Assembly (NCBI RefSeq): GCF_004122095.1
Contig: NZ_SAWZ01000004.1
Span: 186,001 to 250,000, forward strand
Direction: 5' to 3'
Length of the DNA stretch: 64,000 nucleotides
From: Pseudoxanthomonas composti
GTDB lineage: Bacteria > Pseudomonadota > Gammaproteobacteria > Xanthomonadales > Xanthomonadaceae
Numbering within the stretch: the stretch's first letter is position 1; each line of letters opens with the position of its first letter. The notes under the pieces are model-generated. The model saw only the letters and a program-made list of their open reading frames with translations. It was not told the origin of the DNA and made no database searches. Below, in pieces: positions 18,260 to 27,338 of this stretch. Made by a program: the position numbers and the translations under genes.

Positions 18260-18835
18260 TCACCACACGCCCGGCAAGACCTTCCACGTCCGGCGGGCAT
18301 GCGCCTCCCAGGCCGCGCCGAAGGCCTGGGCCAGCACGGCTTCTTCCACCCGCATGCGGCGTGCGAACGCGGCCGTGGCCGCCAGGGCGATCACCCCCAA
18401 CGAGGTCCAGCTGCCCAGCCCGAGCCCCAGGCCGTAGAAGCACGCCAGCACCCCGGTGTAGGACGGGTGGCGCAGCCAGCGGTACGGTCCTGCAGTGATC
18501 AGCGCATGGCCAGGCTGGATGCCCACGTCCACCGTGAACTGCCGCCCCAGCACCGCGATGGCCCAGAGACGGAACGCCAGCCCGCCGGCCACCAGCGCCG
18601 TGCCGGTCCACAGCAGCGGCAGGCGTGCGGCCGGCGGCCAGCGGCCGATGCCCAGCACGCTCAGGGCCACGGACACGATGATCGCCCCATACAGCACGGT
18701 CCACAGCATGCGCAGCGTGCCGCCGTCGCGCGCCGGATCGTCCTGGCTGCGGCGCCGACGGCCGATGAACACCTCCACCGCCCACCACGCGGCGCAGGCG
18801 ATCCAGAACAGCAGTTGCGGCAGGTCCAGGTTCAT
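18260..18835 (-). CDS. Isoprenylcysteine methyltransferase-like membrane protein
   Basis: Integral membrane protein of 191 residues with about five hydrophobic segments and the C-terminal ICMT signature: GPYRWLRHPSYTGVL followed by EEAVLAQAFGAAWEAHARRT. Known members methylate carboxyl or other groups using S-adenosylmethionine, but bacterial substrates are mostly unknown. A 29-bp motif 80 bp upstream is repeated in front of the DUF2141/carotenoid oxygenase pair, tying the genes to one regulator (see findings). Confidence 0.88.
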   Translation of the reverse strand: MNLDLPQLLFWIACAAWWAVEVFIGRRRRSQDDPARDGGTLRMLWTVLYGAIIVSVALSVLGIGRWPPAARLPLLWTGTALVAGGLAFRLWAIAVLGRQFTVDVGIQPGHALITAGPYRWLRHPSYTGVLACFYGLGLGLGSWTSLGVIALAATAAFARRMRVEEAVLAQAFGAAWEAHARRTWKVLPGVW

Positions 18836-18914
18836 GGCGTGCCCTCCAGATGCAGCGCGGGATCGCGCGATAGGTCCAGTGTGCGCCGCGCCCGCGTCAG
18901 CGCCAGTTGTCGGC

Positions 18915-18943
18915 GGTCACCACTGCGACCTGCCGGTCGTCAC
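18915..18943 (-). promoter_or_regulatory. 29-bp shared operator-like motif, copy A
   Basis: Matches 25 of 29 positions of the copy at 20986-21014. The core is TGCGACCTGCCGG flanked by GGTCA and GTCAC. In this copy CGACC-TGCC-GGTCG is a perfect inverted repeat. It lies 80 bp upstream of the ICMT-like gene start, in the same orientation and at a similar distance as copy B from the DUF2141 gene start. Confidence 0.65.
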
Positions 18944-18944
18944 C

Positions 18945-20480
18945 TCAGCCATGCGCCCTCTGCCTCGCGAAACAACCGTGGAAGCCGAGCGGCACCGCAT
19001 CCGGCAGCCAGGCCTGGGCCAGCGGACCGCGGTCGACATGGCGCGCATCGAGGACGGCAATCCCGCTGCGCCCGCGCGCTGCGTCCAGCAGGGTGCCAAC
19101 CAGCCAGCCCTCGTCCGCGCGCGCGCTGTCCGGGCGTGGGACGAAGACGTGTTCCTCGGCCAGGACGTGGGGACCGTAGTCGTGTACCACGCGCCGTCCG
19201 CGCGCGACATCGAAGGCGGCCACCGCGTTGAAGTACGGCGCATCGTGCCGGCCAGCCGTGGTCGGCGCGTACAGCAGGGCGCCGCGCCCGGCGCCGGTGC
19301 GCGGGTCGAACACCGGGAACTCCAGGCCCGACAGGCCAGTCGGCTCCCACCGCGCGCCTCCCCGCGCCAGGTCCAGTCGCAGCGTGAGCAACTGGGTCGC
19401 GGCGCCGCGCTGGCCGGCGCCATCGCCATGCATCGCCGCGCCCATGGGCGAGCGCGCCTGCTCCGGGTCGTCGTGGCCCACGGCCCGCACCCAGAGCTCC
19501 CCGTTGCGCTCGAAAGCATCGCCGAAGTGATAGATCGCCGCGAACGGCGCCTCGAACCAGCGCGCCTGCCCGGGCCGGTCCTTGTCCACCACCGCGATGC
19601 GGCACGGCTGGTTGGATGTGAACTGCATGCGCTCGAAAAAGCTGGCCCCGGCCGCCGGATCGAACGCATAAGGCATCAGCACGAACACCAGCCGGCCCCG
19701 GGTCTGGCTGAAGGCGTGCAGATAGCCACGGGCCGGGGGCCGCACGATGTCGGCCGACAGCAGCCGGCCATCCGCGCCCAGGTGCCAGATCAGCAACCCG
19801 CTGCCGCCGATCAGGTCGATCGAGCCGAAGTTCCACACGCTGCCATCGGCATCGCGCAGCGGGTGCGCCGAGAACGGCATCGCCGCCAGGTCCTCGCGCC
19901 AGGTCACCGGGCCCAGCGTGGTGAGCTGGTCCGGGTCCAGTTCGAAGGCCGAGCCGGACTCGCACAGCGCGAACAGACGGCCGTCGATCAGAGTGACCGA
20001 GGTATTGGCGGTGTTGGCGCCATCGTTGTTGCGCACCGGCTGCGCATCGGGCACCGAGGTGCCGGCGGCCATGTACAGGAAGCGGCCGGCCTCCTGTTCG
20101 CGCGTGAACTTGGGGGTGGCCACCATGCGTGCCTGATGGGTCAGGGTGCCGTCGCCGTTGAAACGCCAGCGATGCACCATGCCGTCGCCGTCGAACCAAT
20201 GGTCGTAACGGAAGCCGGCACGCTCGGTCCAGGCCGGCCCGTTGCGGTACAGGCTGCCGGCGAACCCTGCCGGCAGGCGGCCCTGCACCTGCACCGTCCT
20301 CGGTCCCAGCTGCGCGGCCTGCACGCTGCGCCAGCCCGCCAGCCAGGGATGCGCTGCAAGGCCCTTGGCGAAGGCCGCCGCCTCCCCGGCCAGCGCGCTG
20401 GCGGGGCGCAGCGCCAGGCCGCCGATCGCGGCGACTGTGGCACTGCCCAACAGGGAAGACAGGAAGCGACGACGGTCCAT
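18945..20480 (-). CDS. Carotenoid oxygenase family protein, Tat-exported
   Basis: Predicted Fe(II) carotenoid/apocarotenoid or stilbene-type cleavage dioxygenase of 511 residues. A twin-arginine signal (MDRRRFLSSLLGSATVA) suggests export to the periplasm. The fold's markers are visible: LYRNGPAW, HWFDGDGMVHRWRF, and the four iron histidines in AHPLRD, LHAFSQT, YHFGDAF and the C-terminal GFHGCF. It follows the DUF2141 gene by 20 bp on the same strand, so the two are probably co-transcribed. Substrate unknown; no carotenoid biosynthesis genes are in view. Confidence 0.92.
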   Translation of the reverse strand: MDRRRFLSSLLGSATVAAIGGLALRPASALAGEAAAFAKGLAAHPWLAGWRSVQAAQLGPRTVQVQGRLPAGFAGSLYRNGPAWTERAGFRYDHWFDGDGMVHRWRFNGDGTLTHQARMVATPKFTREQEAGRFLYMAAGTSVPDAQPVRNNDGANTANTSVTLIDGRLFALCESGSAFELDPDQLTTLGPVTWREDLAAMPFSAHPLRDADGSVWNFGSIDLIGGSGLLIWHLGADGRLLSADIVRPPARGYLHAFSQTRGRLVFVLMPYAFDPAAGASFFERMQFTSNQPCRIAVVDKDRPGQARWFEAPFAAIYHFGDAFERNGELWVRAVGHDDPEQARSPMGAAMHGDGAGQRGAATQLLTLRLDLARGGARWEPTGLSGLEFPVFDPRTGAGRGALLYAPTTAGRHDAPYFNAVAAFDVARGRRVVHDYGPHVLAEEHVFVPRPDSARADEGWLVGTLLDAARGRSGIAVLDARHVDRGPLAQAWLPDAVPLGFHGCFARQRAHG

Positions 20481-20500
20481 GGCGTGTTCTCCAGGTCCGC

Positions 20501-20914
20501 TCAGCGCAGTGTGATGACGATGGCGGTGCCCTGCTCGGGCAGTTCGAAGGCCGCCTCATCGAAGGTCGGCTTGCGCATTACCCTCGGGTTGTTGCTGAAG
20601 CCGTAGCCCTCGGTCGGCATGCCGATGATGTTGGTATCCAGGCGGCCGTTGCCGTTCTCATCGTGCATGACCTGGACCGCGTAGCGGCCGGCGGGAAGAT
20701 CGCGGAAGACCACCTGCTGCTGGCGGCCGCTGGGCGAGAGCATCTGCGCGGCGGCGGGGGGGGCCTTGCCCTCCCAGCCCTCGGCCGAGACCGCCGCGAT
20801 CTTAAGCCGTCCACCCGCCGCATGGAGGTCCTGCAGATCGATGGTGAGGTCTGCCGCGGCGGCGGGCAGGGTGAGCAACAGCAGCAGCGAAGCGGCAGAG
20901 ACGATGAGTTTCAT
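20501..20914 (-). CDS. DUF2141 secreted protein
   Basis: Small exported protein of 137 residues. A clear signal peptide (MKLIVSAASLLLLLTLPAAAA) starts at 20914. The mature part has the DUF2141 features FRDLPAGRYAVQVMHDENGN and GMPTEGYGFSNN, a beta-sandwich-like domain with a possible Ca-binding DENGNGRLD loop. Function unknown. It leads a two-gene unit with the carotenoid oxygenase and is divergent from the two-component system, with motif copy B between them. Confidence 0.88.
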   Translation of the reverse strand: MKLIVSAASLLLLLTLPAAAADLTIDLQDLHAAGGRLKIAAVSAEGWEGKAPPAAAQMLSPSGRQQQVVFRDLPAGRYAVQVMHDENGNGRLDTNIIGMPTEGYGFSNNPRVMRKPTFDEAAFELPEQGTAIVITLR

Positions 20915-20985
20915 GGCGAAGGCCTCGTAGTGCGGTGGGTGTGCCGCCAGTCTCACGCGCCGCTCCCGCGCCTTGAATGGCGGTT

Positions 20986-21014
20986 GGTCATCAATGCGAC
21001 CTGCCGGAAGTCAC
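20986..21014 (-). promoter_or_regulatory. 29-bp shared operator-like motif, copy B
   Basis: Second copy of the motif at 18915-18943, in the divergent promoter region between the DUF2141 gene (start 72 bp away) and the histidine kinase gene (start 52 bp away). Differences from copy A fall at four positions only. Its central location fits an operator for the adjacent LuxR-type response regulator. Confidence 0.65.
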
Positions 21015-21066
21015 GACTTGCCGCCGGCCCATTGCCCAGCGCGCGAGGACGGGGGAGCATCGCCGC

Positions 21067-22167
21067 ATGCGACCGACCCTGCGCGAAGTCTTCGAGCCGC
21101 TCAACATCGCCGGCCTGATCACCGTGGCCGCGGTGGCGCTGTCCTTCGGCTTCGAAGCCGACGGCAGCGCGCTGCGCTGGTGGCTGTTGGGCGGCTTTGC
21201 CGCGCTGTTCGTCGGCTACGACTGGATGAAGGGGCGGGCGTTGCTGCGCGACGCGGCGCTGTGCGTGCAGGCGGTGCTGGCGCTGTGGCTGGTCTCGCTG
21301 GAGCCGCGCGCCGGCACCGCGCCGGTGCTGCTGGTCATGCTGGTGGCGCACGTGGCCATGTGCTGGCGGCCAGTGGTGGTGCTGGCCTTCGGCCTGGCGA
21401 TCAATCTCGGCCTGTATCTGACCCTGGACGCGGTGGGCTTCAAGCGGCAGTGGTTGATGGTGGTCATCTACGCCAGTTTCCAGGCGTTCTCGGCACTGGT
21501 GGCCTATTACGCACGCAATGCCGAGCGTGCCCGCGATGCGCTGGCCCTGGTCAACGCCGACCTGCTGGCCACGCGCGCGCTGCTGGCCGACAGCGCGCGC
21601 GATGCCGAGCGTTTGCGCGTGGCGCGCGAGCTGCACGACGTGGCCGGGCACAAGCTCACTGCGATGAAGCTCAACCTGCGCGCGCTGGCGGGCGACCCGG
21701 CCCTGGCCGAACGCAGCGAGGTGCGCATCGCCCAGCAGCTGTCCAGCGAACTGCTGGACGACATCCGCAGCGTGGTCCAGGCCCTGCGCGACACCCGTGG
21801 GCTGGACCTGCATACCGCGCTGCGCGCGCTGGCCGCGCCACTGCCGCGCCCGGCGCTGGCGCTGGACATCGCCGCCGATGCCACCGTCACCGACCCGGCC
21901 CTGGCCGAGACTCTGCTGCGCGTCGTGCAGGAGGCCCTGACCAACGCCGCCCGGCACACCGATGCGCAAACGCTGCACGTTCGGCTGGCACGGGAGGGCA
22001 CGGTGCTGCTGCTACAGATCGAGGACGACGGCCGGCGCGGCGTGCGCCTGCACGAGGGCAACGGCCTGTCGGGCATGCGCGAGCGCATCGCGGCCGTGCA
22101 CGGCACCTTGCAACTGGACACCAACCCGCGCGGCGCGCTGCGCATCACCGCAAGGATTCCCGCATGA
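21067..22167 (+). CDS. Sensor histidine kinase, DesK/NarL class
   Basis: Membrane sensor of 366 residues. The N-terminal third has about five to six hydrophobic segments (about residues 12-140) and no large periplasmic domain. A short coiled linker follows, then the HisKA_3 dimerisation box with His190 in VARELHDVAGHKLTAMKL, the N-box VVQEALTNAARHT and the G-box GNGLSGMRERI. The start at 21067 was chosen because it begins just before the first membrane helix. Its stop overlaps the response regulator start (ATGA), so the pair is translationally coupled. The stimulus is unknown; membrane-embedded sensing, as in DesK, is plausible. Confidence 0.93.
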   Translation: MRPTLREVFEPLNIAGLITVAAVALSFGFEADGSALRWWLLGGFAALFVGYDWMKGRALLRDAALCVQAVLALWLVSLEPRAGTAPVLLVMLVAHVAMCWRPVVVLAFGLAINLGLYLTLDAVGFKRQWLMVVIYASFQAFSALVAYYARNAERARDALALVNADLLATRALLADSARDAERLRVARELHDVAGHKLTAMKLNLRALAGDPALAERSEVRIAQQLSSELLDDIRSVVQALRDTRGLDLHTALRALAAPLPRPALALDIAADATVTDPALAETLLRVVQEALTNAARHTDAQTLHVRLAREGTVLLLQIEDDGRRGVRLHEGNGLSGMRERIAAVHGTLQLDTNPRGALRITARIPA

Positions 22168-22808
22168 CCGCTCCCTCATCGCCCATCACGGTGGCCCTGG
22201 CCGATGACCAGGTGCTGGTGCGTGCCGGCCTGCGCGCCCTGCTGCAGGCACAGGGCATCCAGGTGGCCTTCGAGGCCGATGACGGCCAGGCGCTGCTGGA
22301 CCAGCTGGCGCGGACCCCGGTGGACGTGGTGCTCAGCGACATCCGCATGCCGGGCCTGGACGGCATCGGGGCGCTGGAGGCCCTGCGCGCGCGCGGCGAT
22401 CGCACGCCCGTGCTGCTGCTGACCACCTTCGACGATGCCGACCTGCTGCTGCGCGCCACCGAGGCCGGGGCGCAGGGTTTCCTGCTCAAGGACGCCGCGC
22501 CGGAGGACCTGCGCGAGGCCATCGCCCGCGTGGCCGCCGGCGAGACCCTGCTGCAGCCGGTCAGCACCGACCCGGTGCGCGCGCGCTACCAGTTCCACCA
22601 ACAGGACACACCGCGCGAGACCTTCAGCGAGAAGGAAGTGGCGATCCTGCGCCTGCTGGCCGGCGGCTACTCCAACAAGGAGATCGCCCGCAGCATCTTC
22701 CTGGCCGAGGGCACGGTGAAGAACTACGTCTCCACCATCCTGGAAAAGCTCGGCACCCGCGACCGCACCCGCGCCGTGCTCAAGGCCATCACCCTGCGGA
22801 TCATCTGA
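22164..22808 (+). CDS. Response regulator, NarL/LuxR type
   Basis: Cytoplasmic response regulator of 214 residues. The receiver domain has the acidic pair ADDQ, phospho-acceptor Asp59 in VVLSDIRMPGLDG, and the switch Lys in GFLLKDA. The C-terminal LuxR-type helix-turn-helix reads FSEKEVAILRLLAGGYSNKE then AEGTVKNYVSTILEKLGTRD. It is partner to the preceding kinase. The 29-bp motif shared by neighbouring promoters is its most likely target; this is inference from position. Confidence 0.95.
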   Translation: MTAPSSPITVALADDQVLVRAGLRALLQAQGIQVAFEADDGQALLDQLARTPVDVVLSDIRMPGLDGIGALEALRARGDRTPVLLLTTFDDADLLLRATEAGAQGFLLKDAAPEDLREAIARVAAGETLLQPVSTDPVRARYQFHQQDTPRETFSEKEVAILRLLAGGYSNKEIARSIFLAEGTVKNYVSTILEKLGTRDRTRAVLKAITLRII

Positions 22809-22964
22809 CGGCCCAGAACACCGCAACGCCGCGCGCGACATCGGCGATGCGCACTGGCCCGGTACGACAAAACCGTTTCCAGTGCACTGCGGCTGGTGCC
22901 GGTTCGATCCTGCCGCCGCAAATCCTGTGACAATGCGCTCCCCCACGTCACAAGGCCCCCCACG

Positions 22965-23975
22965 ATGCAGCCTGTCACCCTTACCCGCTACCTGGTCGAA
23001 GAACAGCGCGCCGGTCGCATCGGCGCCGAGCTGCGCCAGACCATCTCGGTCGTCATGCGCGCCTGCACCAGCATCTCCGTGGCGGTCAGCAAGGGCGCGC
23101 TGGGCGGTGTGCTGGGCGAGGCCGGCACCGGCAACGTGCAGGGCGAGGCGCAGAAGAAGCTGGATGTGATCAGCAACGACATCCTGCTGGAGGCCAACGC
23201 CTGGGGCGGCCACCTGGCCGCCTGCGCCTCGGAGGAGATGGATCACGCCGTGCCGGTGCCGGACGAGTATCCCAAGGGCGACTTCCTGCTGTTGTTCGAC
23301 CCGCTCGATGGCAGCTCCAACATCGATGTCAACGTCTCGGTCGGCACCATCTTCTCGGTGCTGCGCTGCCCCGAAGGCCATCGTGAAACCCCGACCGATG
23401 CCGATTTCCTGCAGCCGGGCCGCCAGCAGGTCGCCGCCGGCTACTGCATCTACGGGCCGCAGACCATGCTGGTACTGACCATCGGCCACGGCACCCACGG
23501 CTTCACCCTGGACCGCGAACAGGGCGTGTTCGTGCTGACCCAGCGCGACATGCGCATCCCGGCCAGCACCCAGGAGTTCGCCGTCAACATGTCCAACCAG
23601 CGCCACTGGGAACCGCAGATGCAGGCCTACGTGGGCGACCTGCTGGCCGGCAAGGAGGGCGCGCGCGGCAAGGATTTCAACATGCGCTGGATCGCCTCGA
23701 TGGTGGCCGACGTGCACCGCATCCTCACCCGCGGCGGCATCTTTATCTACCCCTGGGACAGGAAGGACCCGGACAAGGCCGGCAAGCTGCGCCTGATGTA
23801 CGAGGCCAACCCCATGGGCCTTCTGGTGGAACAGGCCGGCGGCCTGGCCAGCACCGGCCGCGCGCGCATCCTCGACCTCCAGCCCGAGCACCTGCACCAG
23901 CGCGTGCCGGTGTTCCTGGGCTCGAAGGACGAAGTGGAAGCCGCCGAGGCCTACCACGCCAAGACCGGCGCCTGA
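22965..23975 (+). CDS. fbp: Fructose-1,6-bisphosphatase class 1
   Basis: Mg-dependent gluconeogenic enzyme hydrolysing fructose-1,6-bisphosphate, 336 residues. The metal-binding loop [10 protein letters not shown], the AMP/substrate segments and the phosphate-binding region [13 protein letters not shown] and [15 protein letters not shown] are intact. The ATG at 22965 ([10 protein letters not shown]) matches the family N-terminus. It stands alone, with about 150 bp on the left and 430 bp on the right. Confidence 0.96.
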   Translation: MQPVTLTRYLVEEQRAGRIGAELRQTISVVMRACTSISVAVSKGALGGVLGEAGTGNVQGEAQKKLDVISNDILLEANAWGGHLAACASEEMDHAVPVPDEYPKGDFLLLFDPLDGSSNIDVNVSVGTIFSVLRCPEGHRETPTDADFLQPGRQQVAAGYCIYGPQTMLVLTIGHGTHGFTLDREQGVFVLTQRDMRIPASTQEFAVNMSNQRHWEPQMQAYVGDLLAGKEGARGKDFNMRWIASMVADVHRILTRGGIFIYPWDRKDPDKAGKLRLMYEANPMGLLVEQAGGLASTGRARILDLQPEHLHQRVPVFLGSKDEVEAAEAYHAKTGA

Positions 23976-24402
23976 GGCGCGGCAAGCGCCGCGGGGCAGG
24001 CAGACAAGAAGAGCCTGACCCGTCGGCGGCTTCGCTCCGCTCCAGCGCAACCGCGTAGGGTGGATGACGCTCCTTCATCCACCATCGCCTGGAGAAGGTC
24101 ATGTGTGGGAAGCGGCGTTTCGCGCCTGATGGCCGAAGGTCACCTCGAGCCGCTCACACACCAGCGCTTCCAGATCCCTGCGCTCGATTGGGGACCCCCA
24201 TCAGTGCTCACAATTTGGCGCTGCAAGATGGGTGCTCACCATCGTGGTGCCACGCCCCCGCAACTCGCCTTCCTGTGCCCAGCCGCCAGGGTCGATCGCC
24301 CTCGGGCATCGGGACAAGACCGCCAAGCTGACGGAAATGTCAGCTTCTTGAGACAATCGCCGCTTTGTTGCCGCGCCTGCGGCGTCACAAAGGCCGTTGC
24401 CG
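23976..24402. other. Intergenic region with single repeat and a 22-bp hairpin
   Basis: No gene recognised. At about 24055-24085 there is a single GTAGGGTGGATGACGC...TCATCCACC unit, related to the large tandem array at 57.4-58.4 kb. At 24325-24346 the arms AAGCTGAC and GTCAGCTT enclose GGAAAT, a perfect 8-bp inverted repeat 57 bp before the permease start; it could be an operator for the permease gene. A GACAAT lies 3' of it and might be a -10 element. Confidence 0.5.
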
Positions 24403-25995
24403 ATGTCCTCTTCCCCGCTGCGCCGCGAAGTCGGCCCATTCGCCCTGATGCTGACCGGGCTTGGCTCGATCATCGGCTCGGGCTGGTTGTTCGGTGCCTG
24501 GCGTGCGGCCGGGCTGGCCGGCCCGGGCGCGATCTGGGCCTGGGTCCTGGGCGCGGCCATCATCACCACCATCGCCCTGGCCTATGCCGAACTGGGGGCG
24601 ATGTTCCCCGAATCCGGCGGCATGGTGCGCTACAGCCACTACTCGCACGGCTCGCTGGTCGGCTTCATCGCCGGCTGGGCCAACTGGATCGCCATCGTCT
24701 CGGTCATCCCGGTCGAGGCCGAGGCCTCGGTGCAGTACATGGCGTCCTGGCCCTGGCCCTGGGCCCAGTCGCTGTACGTGGAGCAGGCCGGCGGCCTGGG
24801 GGAACTGAGCGTGCCCGGGCTGCTGATCGCCGCGGTGCTGGTGATCGTCTACTTCCTGCTGAACTTCTGGAGCGTCAAGCTGTTCGCGCACTCCAACACG
24901 CTGATCACCGTGTTCAAGCTGGTCGTGCCGGCGGCCACGGGCCTGGCGCTGATCGCCAGCGGCTTCCACGCCGGTAATTTCGACGTCGGCATCCATGGCG
25001 ATGCGCACCGCGTGGATTTCGCCGCGGTGCTGACAGCCGTGGCCACGGCCGGCATCGTCTTCAGCTTCAACGGCTTCCAGAGCCCGGTGAACCTGGCCGG
25101 CGAGGCGCGCAACCCCGGGCGCAGCATTCCCTTCGCGGTGCTCGGCTCGATCGCCCTGGCCACGGTGGTCTACGTGATCCTGCAGGTCGCCTACCTGGGT
25201 GCGGTGCCGCCTGAGCTGCTGGCCAAGGCCGGCTGGCACGGCATCGATTTCCGCTCCCCGTTCGCCCAGCTGGCCATCCTCGTCAACCTGCACTGGCTGG
25301 CGATGCTGCTGTACGTGGACGCCTTCGTCAGCCCCAGCGGTACCGGCATCACCTACACGGCCACCACCTCGCGCATGCTTTACGGCATGCAGCGCAACGG
25401 CACCCTGCCGGCGGTGCTGGGCAGGCTGCACCCGCGCTGGGGCGTGCCGCGCAATGCCATGTGGTTCAACCTGCTGGTGTCCTACCTGTTCCTGTTCTTC
25501 TTCCGCGGCTGGGGCACGCTGGCGGCGGTGATCTCGGTGGCCACCATCATTTCCTACCTGACCGGGCCGGTCAGCGCGATGGCCCTGCGCCGCAGCGCGC
25601 CGGAGCTGCCGCGTCCGTTCCGCCTGGTCGGCCTGCCGGTGCTGGCCGGCGTGGCCTTCGTGATGGCCACCGAGCTGCTGTACTGGGCGCGCTGGCCGCT
25701 GACTGGGCAGATCATCCTGCTGATGGCCATTGCCCTGCCCGTCTACGCCTACTACCAGTGGCAACGTGCATGGAAGGATTTCGGCCGGCACCTGCGCGGG
25801 GCGGCCTGGCTGCTGGTGTACCTGCCGGTGGTGGCGCTGCTGTCCTGGGCGGGCAGTACCACCTTCGGTGGCCGCGGCTATCTGTCCTATGGCGCCGATC
25901 TGGTGGTGGTGGCGGTCGTCGGCGCGGTGTTCTACGTCTGGGGCGTGCGCGCCGGCTGGCGCACGCCGGGTCTGGAAGAGGCGCGCCACGGCTGA
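24403..25995 (+). CDS. APC-family amino acid/amine permease
   Basis: Inner-membrane secondary transporter of 530 residues with about 12-14 transmembrane helices. The APC signature is at the N-terminus: FALMLTGLGSIIGSGWLFGA (helix 1, substrate-binding GSIIGSG) and the helix 6 region IVFSFNGFQSPVNLAGEARN. The ATG at 24403 is preferred over a TTG two codons upstream. Known relatives carry amino acids, GABA or polyamines; the substrate cannot be read. A perfect inverted repeat lies upstream. It is followed by an unrelated oxygenase gene after about 90 bp. Confidence 0.92.
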   Translation: MSSSPLRREVGPFALMLTGLGSIIGSGWLFGAWRAAGLAGPGAIWAWVLGAAIITTIALAYAELGAMFPESGGMVRYSHYSHGSLVGFIAGWANWIAIVSVIPVEAEASVQYMASWPWPWAQSLYVEQAGGLGELSVPGLLIAAVLVIVYFLLNFWSVKLFAHSNTLITVFKLVVPAATGLALIASGFHAGNFDVGIHGDAHRVDFAAVLTAVATAGIVFSFNGFQSPVNLAGEARNPGRSIPFAVLGSIALATVVYVILQVAYLGAVPPELLAKAGWHGIDFRSPFAQLAILVNLHWLAMLLYVDAFVSPSGTGITYTATTSRMLYGMQRNGTLPAVLGRLHPRWGVPRNAMWFNLLVSYLFLFFFRGWGTLAAVISVATIISYLTGPVSAMALRRSAPELPRPFRLVGLPVLAGVAFVMATELLYWARWPLTGQIILLMAIALPVYAYYQWQRAWKDFGRHLRGAAWLLVYLPVVALLSWAGSTTFGGRGYLSYGADLVVVAVVGAVFYVWGVRAGWRTPGLEEARHG

Positions 25996-26084
25996 GCCAC
26001 GCGTGCCGGGCTCGCAAGGCCGGCCGCCACGCCGGCACGCCGTGCCGTCGGCGCCGCCCTGGCGCGCTGCTAAGGTGTATGCCC

Positions 26085-26792
26085 ATGAGCGCGCACGATC
26101 ACGATTTCATTGAGGTCACTGCCGGGGCCGTGTCCAGGGAGCAGTGCCGGAGCATCATCGAACGCTTCGAGGCCAGCGGCCAGCAACGACCCGGCCTGGT
26201 CGGCGGCGGCCACTTCCCCGACCTCAAGCACAGCAGCGATATCAGCATCAGCGGCCAGCCCGGCTGGGCCGACGTTGAGCAGCTGCTCAACCAGGCCGTG
26301 TTCGGCGCGATGCTGCAATACCTGCGGCGCTACCCCTACGCACTGATCGCGCCGGTGATGCTGCAGTACACCCCTCCTGGCGGCAGCCCCCGGCGCATCG
26401 CCAGCGAGGACCTGCCCGGCATGAGCGATGCCGAGCTCTCGCAGCTGCTGATGGCGGTGTTCCGCCCGGGCCAGATCAACCTGCAGCGCTACCGCGCCGG
26501 CGAGGGCGGCTATCCCTACTGGCATTGCGAGCTGTATCCGAAGGACCGCGGCGGCGGCACCCTGCATCGGCACCTGCTGTGGACGCTGTACCTCAACGAC
26601 GACTTCCAGGCCGGCGAGACCGAGTTCTTCCACCAGCAGCGCAAGATTATCCCGGCCACCGGCAGCCTGCTGATCGCCCCCACCGCCTTCACCCACACCC
26701 ACCGCGGCAACCGCCCGCAGGGCGGGGACAAGTACATCGCCACCAGCTGGGTGCTGTTCCAGAGCGCGGAGAAGCTCTACGGCCTGGGCTGA
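26085..26792 (+). CDS. 2-oxoglutarate/Fe(II)-dependent oxygenase (PKHD-like)
   Basis: Predicted dioxygenase of 235 residues. The iron triad fits H-x-D/E...H: YPYWHCELYP (or the following LHRHLLWTLYLNDDFQAGET, typical of prolyl-hydroxylase-like proteins with GETEF) and the distal FTHTHRGNRPQGGDKYIATSW holding His and the 2OG-binding basic residue. A start two codons upstream (26079) is possible. Target unknown: relatives hydroxylate prolyl residues or small amino acids. No link to the neighbouring permease is proven. Confidence 0.82.
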   Translation: MSAHDHDFIEVTAGAVSREQCRSIIERFEASGQQRPGLVGGGHFPDLKHSSDISISGQPGWADVEQLLNQAVFGAMLQYLRRYPYALIAPVMLQYTPPGGSPRRIASEDLPGMSDAELSQLLMAVFRPGQINLQRYRAGEGGYPYWHCELYPKDRGGGTLHRHLLWTLYLNDDFQAGETEFFHQQRKIIPATGSLLIAPTAFTHTHRGNRPQGGDKYIATSWVLFQSAEKLYGLG

Positions 26793-26890
26793 TCGCTGAG
26801 CGCCGGCACGTCCCGAGTCTTTCTTGCAGCTTCCGATCGAAATGCGGTTCGACTGAGCCGCTCACACGGGGTGCGCCTGCGGCGGCGCTG

Positions 26891-27322
26891 TCAGCGGTGC
26901 TCGGCCAGCAGCAGGCTGGTCTCCGACGCGGCGATGCCTTCCACATCGCGCAGCTGGCGCAGGGTCTGGTCGAAGCCGGCCAGGTCCTCGGTGCGGATCT
27001 CGGCCACCAGGTCCCAGCGGCCGTTGGTGGAATAGATCTTCACCACCTCCGGCAGGCGCCGCAGCGCGGCCACCACGCGGTCCCCAGCCCCGCCGCGCAC
27101 CTCGATCTGGGTGATCGCCCGGACCCCGCCGGTGGCCATGTCGGTGCGCAGGCGCACGGTGAAGCCCAGCAGCAGGCCGCTGCGCTGCAGGCGGGCGATG
27201 CGGTTCTGCACGGTGCTGCGCGAAACCTTCAGCTGCTTGGCCAGCAGCGCCGCCGGCATGCGGCTGTCATGCCGCAGTAGCGCGATCAGGTCACGATCCA
27301 GCGCGTCGGTCGCCTCGGCCAT
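26891..27322 (-). CDS. Lrp/AsnC-family transcriptional regulator
   Basis: Amino-acid-responsive regulator of 143 residues: N-terminal helix-turn-helix (LDRDLIALLRHDSRMPAALL, then KQLKVSRSTVQNRIARLQ) and RAM domain (KIYSTNGRWDLVAEIRTEDL). The Met at 27322 is the conventional start. It is divergent from a dimethylargininase-like gene over about 155 bp, with an ATTGGCCAAT palindrome between, so it probably controls arginine-derivative degradation. That role is inferred. Confidence 0.92.
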   Translation of the reverse strand: MAEATDALDRDLIALLRHDSRMPAALLAKQLKVSRSTVQNRIARLQRSGLLLGFTVRLRTDMATGGVRAITQIEVRGGAGDRVVAALRRLPEVVKIYSTNGRWDLVAEIRTEDLAGFDQTLRQLRDVEGIAASETSLLLAEHR

Positions 27323-27338
27323 CCGGTCTTCGTCCCAT

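Noticed and set aside
24325..24346. Rho-independent terminator of fbp
   Set aside because: The hairpin lies 350 bp downstream of fbp and close to the next start, with no T-run; an operator is more likely.
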